NCBI GenBank assembly: GCA_026873275.1
Contig: JANTUC010000013.1
Location: 1,240,001-1,304,000, forward strand
DNA: 64,000 nt
Reading direction: 5' to 3'
Source: Pseudopithomyces maydicus
Taxonomy: Eukaryota > Ascomycota > Dothideomycetes > Pleosporales > Didymosphaeriaceae
Part shown: piece after piece, positions 33,001 through 41,400 of the stretch
How positions within the stretch are numbered: the first letter of the stretch is position 1
Layout: each line of letters opens with the position of its first letter
Position numbers and translations under genes: made by a program
Notes under the pieces: model-generated
The model's database searches: none
What the model saw: the letters and a program-made list of their open reading frames with translations, nothing else
What the model was told of the DNA's origin: nothing

Positions 33001-34617
33001 CTTCGTGATCTCTGTTAAGGGTGCCGTTGTCTTGGAATAGTTGGTGATGAACTTTCGGTAGAAGTTGGTGAATCCTAGGAAGGACTGGATGTCCTTTACT
33101 GACTTGGGTTGTGGCCATTCTTGTACCGTAGCCACCTTCTTGGGGTCCATGGCGATCCCTTCTCTCGAGATGATGAATCCTAAGTACTCGGTCTTCGTCG
33201 TGTGGAACTCACACTTGTTCGGATGCAGAAGTAACCGGTATTCTTTCATCTTTTCTAATACTTTTCGTACGTGCTGTACGTGTTCTTCAAGCGTTCCTCC
33301 GGAGTATACTAGTACGTCGTCTAGGTATACCGTGCAGAATACATCTAGGTATTCATGTAGCGCCTTATTCACTACTGCTTGGAACGTTGCTGGGGCGTTC
33401 GTAAGTCCCATTGGCATGACCGTGAATTCATATAATCCATAGCGTGTTCGGAACGCGGTCATCCATTCGTGTCCTTTGGCTATGCGGATACGGTAAAAGC
33501 CATCTCGTACATCAAACTTCGTGAACCACTTGGCTCCCTGGAGGCGATCCATGAGCTCCGTTATCAGTGGTAACGGATATCGGTTCTTGATGGTTTTGTC
33601 GTTCAGTTGTCGGTAATCCACACATAGTCGGAGTCGTCCGTCCTTCTTTGGTACGAACAGTATAGCAGAGGCCATCGGGCTCTTGCTGGGCCGTATGAAC
33701 TTTCGCTTTAAGTTCTTCCTTAGCCATTCTATTAGTTCTTCCTGTTGATCTCGCGACAGTGGTCGCAGTCGTTCCGGGTGTAGCTTCGTGCCTTCTTGCA
33801 GGTGGATCTCGTGATCCCATTCCTGGTGTTCCGGAAGTGTTTCGCCATCTTTCTCGTGAAAGAGTCCTGCGAAGTCTTGGTATTCCTGGGGTATGGATAG
33901 GGTTTCTTGCCCCTCCTTCTGGAGCTCACTCCTTCGTATCCAAATGACGCCTACCTTCTGAGGGTCCTTCTTGTAGATTCTCGCGATCTTACAAGGTGAT
34001 ATCTGCTGTACAGTCTTTTTTCTGCCGATTCCCTCTCTCTGAGGTGTGCACTGAACCTTCGGGCGTACTTGTGACTTTCTTACGCCAGCAACCCTGACCG
34101 CGGGTTCTCGGCTGCGTATTGTTTTCTTCTGCCAATCGATGACAGGATTATGTTTCAATAGCCAATCATAACCGATGATTGCTTCTAGGCTTCCTAAGTC
34201 CATTATAGTGAAGCTGTGCTGGCTCCAGAGTCCATCTAGGCCAACGGGTAACGGCGTCGTTTCGAGGCGTAACCAGCCTTTGCCGTATCCTTGGGAGAAC
34301 GTCCCATCTGCCATCTCTACCCGGACAGGTGTCGCCTTGTTCCGGTAGGGCAGCTTATACTTTTCCACCATTCTAGGTGAGATTAGACATCCGGTAGCAC
34401 CGGGGTCTATAAGCGCTGTCACTCGGTATCCTCCGATCGTGACTTCTTTCTTGAGGTGCAGGTCGTCGTCCTGATCTGCTCTGCGAACCTTGATGGGGGC
34501 GCCTTCACCAGTACGGTTCGTTTCCTGGTGGCGCACTAGTTTCCCGACTCGCTGTCGGCGTCGCTTGATTCCTCTGGATTCCTTCCTAGGTAAGCGGCGT
34601 TTTGCTCTTGGTCGCAT
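30085..34617 (-). CDS. pol: Pol polyprotein (protease-RT-RNase H-integrase-chromodomain)
   Basis: A 1510-residue open frame, in -1 relative to gag. Order: aspartic protease (ALIDPGATGCLIS, about residue 63; note Asp-Pro-Gly where Asp-Ser/Thr-Gly is usual), reverse transcriptase (about 300-480; DGRLRLCVDYRQLND, VYLDDVLVYS), RNase H (TDASDYALGAVF), integrase zinc finger (HPGIEETTRR, CLACHKNKP), integrase core (VTMDFIVKLP, ITDRDKLFTSKYWD, HPQTDGQTERTNQTLEQ) and a chromodomain (YLVKWKGWSEQYNTWEPEENL, about 1140-1160) that probably targets insertion to heterochromatin. After about residue 1166 the open frame runs antisense through the Zn2Cys6 gene and on into the 3' LTR, ending inside its TATA box; this 345-residue tail has no domain and may be a by-product of the antisense gene. 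Expression is by frameshifting at 34539-34545. Confidence 0.92.
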   Translation of the reverse strand: MRPRAKRRLPRKESRGIKRRRQRVGKLVRHQETNRTGEGAPIKVRRADQDDDLHLKKEVTIGGYRVTALIDPGATGCLISPRMVEKYKLPYRNKATPVRVEMADGTFSQGYGKGWLRLETTPLPVGLDGLWSQHSFTIMDLGSLEAIIGYDWLLKHNPVIDWQKKTIRSREPAVRVAGVRKSQVRPKVQCTPQREGIGRKKTVQQISPCKIARIYKKDPQKVGVIWIRRSELQKEGQETLSIPQEYQDFAGLFHEKDGETLPEHQEWDHEIHLQEGTKLHPERLRPLSRDQQEELIEWLRKNLKRKFIRPSKSPMASAILFVPKKDGRLRLCVDYRQLNDKTIKNRYPLPLITELMDRLQGAKWFTKFDVRDGFYRIRIAKGHEWMTAFRTRYGLYEFTVMPMGLTNAPATFQAVVNKALHEYLDVFCTVYLDDVLVYSGGTLEEHVQHVRKVLEKMKEYRLLLHPNKCEFHTTKTEYLGFIISREGIAMDPKKVATVQEWPQPKSVKDIQSFLGFTNFYRKFITNYSKTTAPLTEITKKEVGFKWEEKQRIAFESLKELFLSAPLLQMFNPQRKTRIETDASDYALGAVFTQQCEDGKWRPVFFHSRKFSGAELNYDVHDKELLGVVDAFEQWETQLMGAPTKIEVWTDHMNLTSFMSTKKLNRRQVRWAEFLANFDFTIHHRPGTLNGAADALSRRIDLIEDKPELHSAILRKGHDGTLEYNQPGEAQENEQLPKLEVRKASVGPTDHRGRTIVGMQEAPKLIKELHESREWGHPGIEETTRRIANEYAIPKLKQMVTKEISNCLACHKNKPKRHKPYGLLQPLPAAQRPWQSVTMDFIVKLPKSPQPGTKRMCDTIAVIVDRLTKAAKFRPMEESMTAEELAYEVDNALFAEHGPPEELITDRDKLFTSKYWDTFIATLGTNRKLSTSFHPQTDGQTERTNQTLEQYLRFYVNKQQDNWVELLPTAQLAYNGARSGTTGYSPHYANYGYEPVAHRNPRDVESISTGAQDKAQKMKELHDTLRERITKRALSASANANKQRIEGPTFKKGDKVFLSQKNLKTKRPSKKLDHLRIGPFEVAETKGPVTSKLLLPQGTKIHPNFHKNLLEPAPPDAPIETQLELEDDEYEVEAIKDLRTDKGQQRYLVKWKGWSEQYNTWEPEENLTNCKELLKDFRGGLREDRFRGSHKRTQEVKGQRRKNQPATSPSQMRIRMAKIREARWHPYQPKTRSQDQGSPQHAPAPPVRPWKRSLLTPDDAPSPLQQPTDLPSLGRGDGPHGARPQDDVAQPSSLDVLSQKAPGRSGISRGYSAHRNQWTVQPHTSNPSLCNGCRELAWQYLLQGSRQSGPGDVGWKMVLEPWAWSRKAGEAGKTSNATRALTFIPAHEAHAARPGTTVSCRDNSLKGGGNVTITQEDSGTTSGNYGTYVIVSLGGRREDRWGSLSLTPGWLGQQSRDDDPKQTGEAVGSHRARDQDPNQDRVLGGSEVIRHETLVGSDHSGYEEWEEWYIV
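30091..30096 (-). promoter_or_regulatory. Sense TATA box in LTR
   Basis: TATATA (read as GGTATATAGTC on the minus strand). The same box is present in the solo LTR (38132-38137), and sequence similarity between the two LTR types begins at about this point, as expected for a U3/R border. Confidence 0.6.
30126..30246. promoter_or_regulatory. Array of six alternating GATCCG/CGGATC sites in U3
   Basis: Six copies in strictly alternating orientation form three inverted pairs: 30126-30157, 30164-30195 and 30215-30246. Each pair spans exactly 32 bp in this LTR; the third spans 31 in the other LTR because of the C-run difference. CGG half-sites in inverted arrangement are the common target form of fungal Zn2Cys6 proteins, and this element encodes one. 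The link is inference. Confidence 0.6.
30392..30405 (-). other. Polypurine tract of young element
   Basis: Minus strand reads AAAGGGGGAGGTAA directly before the 3' LTR, the expected position for plus-strand priming. Confidence 0.75.
30469..30476 (+). promoter_or_regulatory. TATA box of the antisense Zn2Cys6 gene
   Basis: TATAAAGG, 62 nt upstream of the ATG at 30531, inside the element but outside the LTR. The RIP-mutated relative has TATAAAGA at 48561, also 62 nt before the homologous start position, so box and spacing are conserved. Confidence 0.65.
30531..31121 (+). CDS. Element-borne antisense Zn2Cys6-like protein with coiled coil
   Basis: 196-residue protein encoded on the strand opposite pol. 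Residues 28-56 or so form C-X2-C-X6-C-X8-C-X2-C-X6-C (CSRCKEKGLKC ... CAHCIRAKCRC), the exact spacing of fungal Zn2Cys6 DNA-binding clusters. It is followed by a charged heptad-rich stretch (about 64-115: MKAEQRRLAAELREARRRV, EDQLAAAEEKERRREL) expected to dimerise as a coiled coil, and by an acidic, aromatic tail (FEFSSDLGWLQADF, FVDPLLPEFF) resembling an activation domain. It has its own TATA box 62 nt upstream. Its last codons overlap, on the other strand, the end of the pol chromodomain. I recall similar short Cys-cluster/coiled-coil proteins being common hypothetical entries in fungal genomes, but cannot check. Nuclear role and DNA binding are inferred. An alternative is that it is a nucleic-acid chaperone. 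Confidence 0.7.
   Translation: MPKVLKPSSNQRRQDRIAAILEADIAMPTPCSRCKEKGLKCVVELSTGFCAHCIRAKCRCDLVLSVTERQEMKAEQRRLAAELREARRRVLDLEDQLAAAEEKERRRELEEIASTAELEELERAAGILDPDSSSSAGTDATVLPVFSPFEFSSDLGWLQADFSFVDPLLPEFFCGFPESGPPGVLPESPSAIPCSS
34484..34545 (-). promoter_or_regulatory. -1 ribosomal frameshift signal at gag-pol junction
   Basis: On the minus strand gag reads TCG GGA AAC TAG; the heptamer G GGA AAC (34539-34545) sits directly before the gag stop and fits X XXY YYZ. Four nt later starts GCGCCACCAG, which pairs with CTGGT, a 3-nt bulge and GGCGC after a 13-nt loop, giving about 10 bp. Slipping back one base enters the pol frame at LVRHQETN. GGGAAAC is a known slip site in retroviruses. Its use here is inference. 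Confidence 0.7.
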
Positions 34618-36484
34618 CCTGCGTAGAGCCTGTCGAAATGGCTTCTGGTTCGATGGAGGCGTTCATCCTCCTTCTCGGTGTCATCTTGTCCGTGCCATTC
34701 GCATCCTTCCAATACACATTCGTCGGGGGCCATCCCTTGGTGCTCCTCGCTGGAAGGGTCTGCAGCGTCTTCTTCTTTTGCGCAGCAATGCGTGAAGCAT
34801 TTCTTCTCGCAATCTTTCCAGTGGGTAACGTCTTGGTGTGCTATATCGTGGTTTACTCCACAATTGGTACTACACATACCTACTCCTGAGGTGTACCCAT
34901 GGATAGGGCCCTGGGGCCACCATCCTGCTGCGTGTTTATGTTTGTAGTGGACTTGGCAGGTGTCGTCGTAGCATCCCGTCCATCCTTTCCGAAGGTGGGT
35001 CTTTTCCCAGTTTTCTTGGCTGTGTTGATAGCACGTCGCCATCTGGCAGTCCTCTGGCCGGACATATCTGTGGGTAGGGTCTCCAGGTCGCTTCCGGATG
35101 TCCTCCCTGATCCTGTTGTGGGTTTTGCATTTTTCCCGATAACATTGATACCATTCGATGTTTTTGTGGTGGATCTGGATCCGGATTTGGTCGTACGGGT
35201 CATTAACCGCCCCTTGGTGTCGGTCCGCGAGGGCTAACGTTTGTTCACACGTGTTTCCACAGATCCGGACTCTCCTGTCGCAATCTCTGGCGTGATGCAT
35301 CCCGCTTCCACATAACCAGCAAACGTCTCTTGACATCCGTTCCCAGATTTCTTTCTCCTGTAGGGTTTGGCGTTCCCTCCTCCGTGATGTCCCGTGGTTT
35401 GCTTCCGTGATCTCTCCGTCCTCCTTTGCGATGGAGGCCATGCGTACTCGTATCACCTGGGATCGTTTCCCTTCAATCTTGTTTTTTGCGGTGCAGTCGC
35501 GTACAAAGTGTCCTGGCTCTCCACATCCTAGGCAGACTTTCTCGTCATACCGGCGCTGTCTTTCTTTATCCGACAGCCCGTCGTTTCGGTGGTTGCGTTT
35601 ACCCTTTTTCCATGGTCGTTTCTCGTGGGCTTTGTCGGCCATAACGACGTCTCCGTCCCGATCCCTTTTGTCGGTGTTGCGGGCTTTCTTTGTGTTGGCC
35701 TTCTGGCCGAACACTGGTCTTCCTGACTCCTTCTTTTCTAGGTACCGCTCGTACAGCCGATTGTCAATTCGGACAGATAATTTGACGAGTTCTTCCAAGT
35801 CGTCTGGTTGGTCGTGGTGCGTTAGTTCGTCCTTGACTGATTCTTTCAGCCCATTGTAGTACGCGGCTTGGAGAGGGGCATCGTCCCAGTTTATCTTAGC
35901 CTGTAACTGCTTAAACTCGGACGAGTATTCGCTGGCGGACTTGGTTTGTTTGAGGCGTTGTATTTGTCGTTCGGCCTTTTTTCCTCGTCGACTTCTCCGA
36001 ACATGATTTCGATTTGTTCCTTAAACCCGTCCCAGGAGTCGAAGACCTTTTTCGTGGCGTCATCCCACTTATCGGGTTTGTCTTCGTAAGCCAGGTAATC
36101 ATCGGTGAGGGGTCGAAGCCATTCGGCGGCTTTTCCCTTCATATGCATTCCGGCTGCTAAGACCTTGGCCTGGTCGGTGCCGAAGATCTCGCTGTTGTAG
36201 CGGCAGTACAGTTCCATGTTGGTGAGGAACGTCTTAAGTCCAGTCTTCCCCCCGTCGTAGTATTCGGCTACCTTGAAGGGTACCTTTGCCGCAGGCCTTG
36301 CCTGGGCTTGGAGTAGTGCTTGCGCTTGTTCTTGCGCGGTGGCCATCAAGGCCGCCATTTGTGCACGGAGTTCCTGTATCTCTGTGGCTTGGGCTGCCAG
36401 CATCGCTGCTGGGCTCGTCGTGGGTCCGGAAGCGGTGCTTCCACCGGGAGCCCGTGAACCAGTAGAGCTTGCTGGGGTTGCCAT
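34536..36484 (-). CDS. gag: Gag polyprotein, one apparent frameshift
   Basis: Structural protein of the virus-like particle. It starts at 36484 (MATPASSTGSRAPGG), only 28 nt inside the 5' LTR. The N-terminal part has a coiled-coil-like AQATEIQELRAQMAALM stretch and a retrotransposon gag capsid region (about residues 70-150: YDGGKTGLKTFLTNMELYCR, KGKAAEWLRPL). The C-terminal part, open from 35798 or earlier, has two CCHC zinc knuckles (CLGCGEPGHFVRDC, CWLCGSGMHHARDC) and then an unusual Cys/His-rich stretch. The two parts are in different frames; the switch falls at a six-T run on plus (35977-35982; A6 on the coding strand), and one more A joins them into about 649 residues. Either a disabling mutation or a homopolymer call error. 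It ends with the frameshift heptamer at its stop. Confidence 0.8.
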
Positions 36485-36512
36485 ATCGACTCGAACCTTT
36501 GGGTAGTCAAAG

Positions 36513-37087
36513 TGTTACAAGGGGTTCCTACTTACCTGGTCCGTGTAAGGGCAGGCAGGCTTCTCAGGAGCCTTGCGGGTATTCAGTGGTCGAGTGACGG
36601 TTAGGCAACGGGTGGTGCGAATATCCCTATCTTGCTGGTGAGAGCAAGACAACTATCTCCTGCGAAGGCTGACGATTCTTGGTTGTAAAGAAGAGCTTCG
36701 ATTTAGCTATGAGCGAGTATGCGAAGATACATAAGGAGTTGAAAGTTGACTACGAAGAATAGGAAATGTACAGAGATCCTCCTAGACTATATACCATTCT
36801 TCCCACTCCTCATAACCACTGTGATCCGACCCTACCAGGGTCTCATGTCGGATCACCTCTGATCCGCCAAGAACACGGTCTTGGTTCGGATCCTGGTCAC
36901 GTGCCCTGTGTGATCCGACAGCCTCCCCGTCTGTTTCGGATCATCATCACGTGACTGCTGACCTAACCATCCTGGTGTCAGCGACAAGCTACCCCACCTG
37001 TCCTCTCGTCTCCCGCCAAGACTAACAATTACATATGTACCGTAATTCCCGGATGTCGTTCCGCTGTCTTCCTGCGTGATTGTAACA
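36513..37087 (-). repeat. 5' LTR of young Gypsy element
   Basis: 575 bp, identical by reading to the 3' LTR except for one C fewer (36925-36928). Just inside it (36488-36497) the minus strand reads GGTTCGAGTC, matching a tRNA T-arm/B-box consensus, though in the tRNA-sense rather than primer-complementary orientation; no ordinary primer-binding site was recognised. Confidence 0.92.
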
Positions 37088-37783
37088 TAATGCTTAAAAG
37101 AAACTCTACTCCTAGAAACTAGAATAGAAATTAAGTAAAACCCTATTTAAATAGGAGGTTTAGTTCCTTATAACAGTTTCCTATCTTCTATATTTAACTA
37201 ACTTCGAGAAAAGCTAGTACGCCTACTAAATAATTAATATTAAGTTAGTAGAGTAGGCTTCTATTAGAGCTGCCTCTAATAAATCCTATAAATAGTTTAT
37301 AGACTGCGCCTTCCTTTAGGAGCGTTTATTTAAAGAAATTAACACTAGTTAGAATATTATTATAAAGACTAAGGCTACTTTGTTCTTATCAGTATCCTTA
37401 TTCCTTTAGAGGACTAGGACCGCTGTGTCCTCTACTTTAATAACTTCTTAAATAAAGCCTTAAAGCTTAGCGAAGAAAATATATAACTATATATACTAAA
37501 AGCTTACTATTTTAGTAATAAAGAAATACTACTTTAATTATAGTAAACTAAATTACTAGGCTACTAACCTATAAGTAGAATGCTATAATAATAGCCTAAT
37601 ATTATCTTAATTAATTAAGTGCCTCTACTACATTCTTATATTAGTGTATAATAAGATAACTAATAACTTAAAGATGCTATATACTCTTTTTAAGTATACT
37701 AAAGAACTAGTCACCCCTATTTCTATAAAATTACTTTTAGCGAAAGTAGTGGCCTCTAATTTTAAAAAGAATTATAAAGGAGT
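37088..37783 (+). pseudogene. Outer Gypsy element, internal remnant between nested insertions
   Basis: RIP-like AT-rich sequence of the outer element continuing from before the young insertion (after the TAATG duplication). Stop-filled in all frames. Confidence 0.6.
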
Positions 37784-38405
37784 TGTTACGATCACGACAA
37801 GAAACCGTAAGACAGCAGGAAAGAATTACATGCAGGACACCAGCGACCAAGGCAAAGGTGATGGTCAGCCATACGCTAGACAGCGGGGCCAGCTAGACGA
37901 CGCATCACGTGACCGTGATCCCGCCAAGAACGCGAGATCCCGGGAGCACCAGGTCTTGGCGGGAGCAGAGCAGTTGCTCCCGCTAAGAAGACAGGATTCA
38001 TGGGAGCAGAGCGATTGCTCCCGTCCGAAGGACAGGATCTACGGGAGCAAAGGGAGTTGCTCCCGCCAAGCAGACGGAACCTACGGGAGCAGACCGGTAG
38101 GTCCGGGGACAGCGAAGGATGGACAGAATGGTATATAGTCTGGGACGCTCTCTGTACATTTCCTATTCTTCGTAGTCAACTTCTTATGTATCTTCGCATA
38201 CTCGCTCATAGCTAAATCGAAGCTCTTCTTTACAACCAAGGATCGTCAGCCTTCACAGAAGATAGTTGTCTTGCTCTCACCAGCAGGATAGGGATATTCG
38301 CACCATCAGTTGCCTAACCGTCACTCGACCACTGAATACCCGCAAGGCTCCCGAGAAGCCTGCCTGCCCTTACACGGACCAGGTAAGTAGGAACCCCTTG
38401 TAACA
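37784..38405 (+). mobile_element. Solo LTR, variant U3, un-mutated
   Basis: 622 bp bounded by TGTTACGATC...CTTGTAACA and the 5-bp duplication GGAGT on both sides, with no internal sequence: a solo LTR left by recombination between two LTRs. From the TATA box (38132) rightward it matches the young element's R-U5 (inverted relative to it), while its U3 is mostly different and contains the 41-bp hairpin repeat. It is not RIP-damaged, so also recent. The RIP-mutated element at 47845-55226 has the same U3 type. Confidence 0.88.
37961..38091 (+). repeat. 41-42-bp tandem repeat with hairpins in variant U3
   Basis: Units start at 37961, 38002 and 38043, with a partial one at 38085. Each full unit has GGGAGCA and TGCTCCC arms 7-8 nt apart, followed by a variable GACAGGAT/GACGGAA-type spacer. 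Most arms are preceded by C, so CGG triplets recur in both orientations. Confidence 0.8.
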
Positions 38406-41400
38406 GGAGTTTACTAAAATTTTTATTAGCTTTTAAGTAAAAGCGTATCTAGGAGTAGGTAAAGTGTAAAATAAATAATATCCTTAAGTAATTAAGATGC
38501 TATATAGAGGACCTTAAGTTAGCTATAAAATCTAGTATTATTTAACTTTATTAGATTTTAGCTGCCGCTATTTTTAATAAGTCTATTCTTAGTACTTTAT
38601 AACTATAGTTTTACTATCTAGTTAAATTAAATATCCTTAGGAAATAGGCGCATATATATTAGCTTATTAATACTAGAGCTAGTATTAGCTTTATTAGTAA
38701 ATAATATATTTAATAATACCGCCTATATTAATATAAGGTATAATACCCTATTAGTTTAGCACTAGCTGACAGGAAGATTATTAGGAAATTATAAAAAGTA
38801 GTAAACTTTACTCTATAATATAGGACTTACTTATACTATATAGTTTACTTTATTACTAACCTAGGAGTATTTAATATAGTTTTAGGGATAAATTAGTTAT
38901 AATAGTATAACTTAGTGCTGGGGCTATAAAAATAATTAATAATATTTAATTCTTTTTATTACCTTATAAACTGCCTATAGTATAGGTAAGCGGAAATTAT
39001 ATATTATAAAAGTAACTTTAGCGAAATATAGCTCCCTTCTAATATAATTAATAAGGTAGAGCTAATCTCTGGTATAGCGGCCTACTCTATAATTATATAA
39101 TAGCCTAAGAATTACATCTAAATATAGTTATAGGATTAGACCTGCTTATTCTAGTCTATAAATAACTTTAATAAGTAGGCCTTCGCTTTATATATAAACC
39201 TCGCCGCTATTAGTTAAGTCGACTATAATAAGTACTTAAATAAGATAACTTAACCTCTTTAGAATATAACTAAAGTACTCTCTAAGTTTCCTAGTGCCTA
39301 CTATAAGATAGTATATATTTTTAATTCTACTAAAGCTAATAAGCTCCCGCCCTAGTATAATAGAGTTAATTATTTAATTAACCTAACTAATAACCACCTA
39401 TTATAACTTTATATATATAATTTATCGCAGCTTAAAGCTCTAGCAGTTAAGGAATATATTAATAAAATACTAGTAAAGGAATTTATTTAACTTAATAAGT
39501 TATCTTTTACCGCGCCCGTGCTAGTAGTCTATAAATTAAAAGGTAGCCTTTAAATATATATTAATTACTGCGCGTTAAATATAATAACTAAAAAAAATTA
39601 TATAGCGCCGCCTTTAATAAAAGAAATTCTAGTAAGAATAAATAAGACCTATATTATAACTATTCTGGATATTATCGCGGTATTTAATATAGTATAGATA
39701 AGGGAAGGAGATAAAGAGAAGATAATTTTCCTCTATTAATATAGGCTTTATAAGTATATAGTTATACCTTTTAGCCTTTATAACACTCCTAGCACTTTTT
39801 AGAATTTTATTAATAATCTATTACGCGACTATCTCGACAACTTTTATACTATATACTTAAATAATATCTTAATATATAGCGAGGACAAAAGTATATACTA
39901 AGAATATATTCTATAGATTCTTTATTAGCTCGACCTCGCCCGTGTCTTTATAAATATTAATAAGTATTATTTTTATACTAAGCGGGTAAAATACTTAGGA
40001 CTTATTATTACTACTACTAGAATTAAAATAGACCCTAAAAAGGTATTAGCAGTACTAATTTAGTAGCTACTATAGTACCTAAAGGATATTTAAGCCTTCT
40101 TAGGCTTTGTAAACTTCTATTAATAATTTATTTATAGGTTTAGCGCTATCTGTAAACCCTTAATTACTTTTACCTAAAAAAAGGTACTTTAGGGGTCCTT
40201 CCTAGTCCTTATAAAGTTACCTATTAGACTTATATTTAAGGCGCTTAAGAAGGCGTTTACTAGTATTCTAATACTCTAATATTTTAACCCTAATAAAGAA
40301 ATCTAGCTAAAAATAAATACCTCTAACTTTATTATAACTACAGTCCTGTCTTAGAAGAATATAGTTAATATTCTTTATTCTATTACCTTTCTATCTTATA
40401 AAATAACGCCGGCTAAGTATAATTATAAAATTTATAATAAGGAGCTCCTCGCTATTATATAAATATTTAAGGAATAGTATATTAATTTTACTAACATTCT
40501 ATCTCTTATTAAAATCCTATTAGACTACTAAGCCCTTTAACACTTTATAATTAATAAAAGGCTAAATTAGTAGTAAGTATAATAGATAGAGTTTTTAGTA
40601 GAGTTTAACTTTAGGATTCGCTATTAACTAGGAAGATAAAATACTAAATCTAATACACTTATATAGAGATCTAGTAACTTATTTTAGAATAATAAAGATA
40701 CCTATTATAAATACTAAGTCTAAATAGTCCTCCGCCTAGAGCTCTTTAAAAGAGATAGAAATTACTATATAGTTATATTAGCTCTTACTATTATTTAGTA
40801 AGTTAAATATGCGCCTATCACTCTAATTAAGGCCCTATATACCTACGCAATATTGGCCCCGCTAAAGGTAATTACTATAAATATTATTAAGTTAGGAAAA
40901 GGCCTAGTCCGCGATATATAAGTAACTAAACTAAAAGATACTACCTATTAGACTATCTAAGAAGCGCTCTAATAATATATATGATAGTTACTAACTAATC
41001 TAGTTAAGTAGGATTTCTATTTAAAAATTTCTAACTACGCATTCTAAGACGGGTTACTGACTGTCTATAATTAAATATATATACTAGATAAGGACCTAAG
41101 GACCTAAATTCTAAGTAAATACTATAATATACTAGTCACTAGACACTTAAAATAAGAGGGTATATATACTTAAATTACTTAGCACTACTACTAGCCCTAG
41201 CTAACTACTAATATTATATAATATATTAAGGTATATCTAATATACTAGAGAAATAAAGTAAATTATAAATAGAAGTATAGACTTCTCTAGCTACTACCTA
41301 TTCCTAATTAATACTAGTAAAGTGTATTTATAGACTTTATTATTAATCTCCCTTTAAGTATAGTCTAGGATTAATTTTATTATAATATCCTTATTATAGT

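Larger units (their letters stand above)
29816..37087 (-). mobile_element. Young, un-mutated chromodomain Gypsy retrotransposon
   Basis: Full 7.27-kb element with 575/576-bp LTRs, identical except for a C5/C4 run (30228-30232 versus 36925-36928), flanked by TAATG duplications (29811-29815, 37088-37092). LTR ends are inverted repeats TGTTACAA...TTGTAACA. Coding runs on the minus strand: gag (34536-36484), then pol by -1 frameshifting (30085-34617), ending with a purine tract next to the left LTR. It has none of the RIP damage around it, so it inserted after RIP last acted here. It also carries an antisense plus-strand gene (30531-31121). The structure looks complete and potentially mobile apart from one break in gag. 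Confidence 0.93.

Noticed and set aside
35977..35982. A6 on the coding strand in gag as a programmed frameshift site
   Set aside because: The register does not fit X XXY YYZ with both tRNAs re-pairing, and other genes in the window break at similar homopolymers; a missing base is simpler.
37961..38091. CRISPR-like array of short palindromic repeats
   Set aside because: Repeats are imperfect 41-bp LTR units in a fungal retroelement, with no distinct spacers or cas genes.
37644..38138. 164-codon open frame near the solo LTR
   Set aside because: It begins in RIP-mutated outer-element sequence and ends in the solo LTR's U3 repeat; a chance join of two unrelated pieces.
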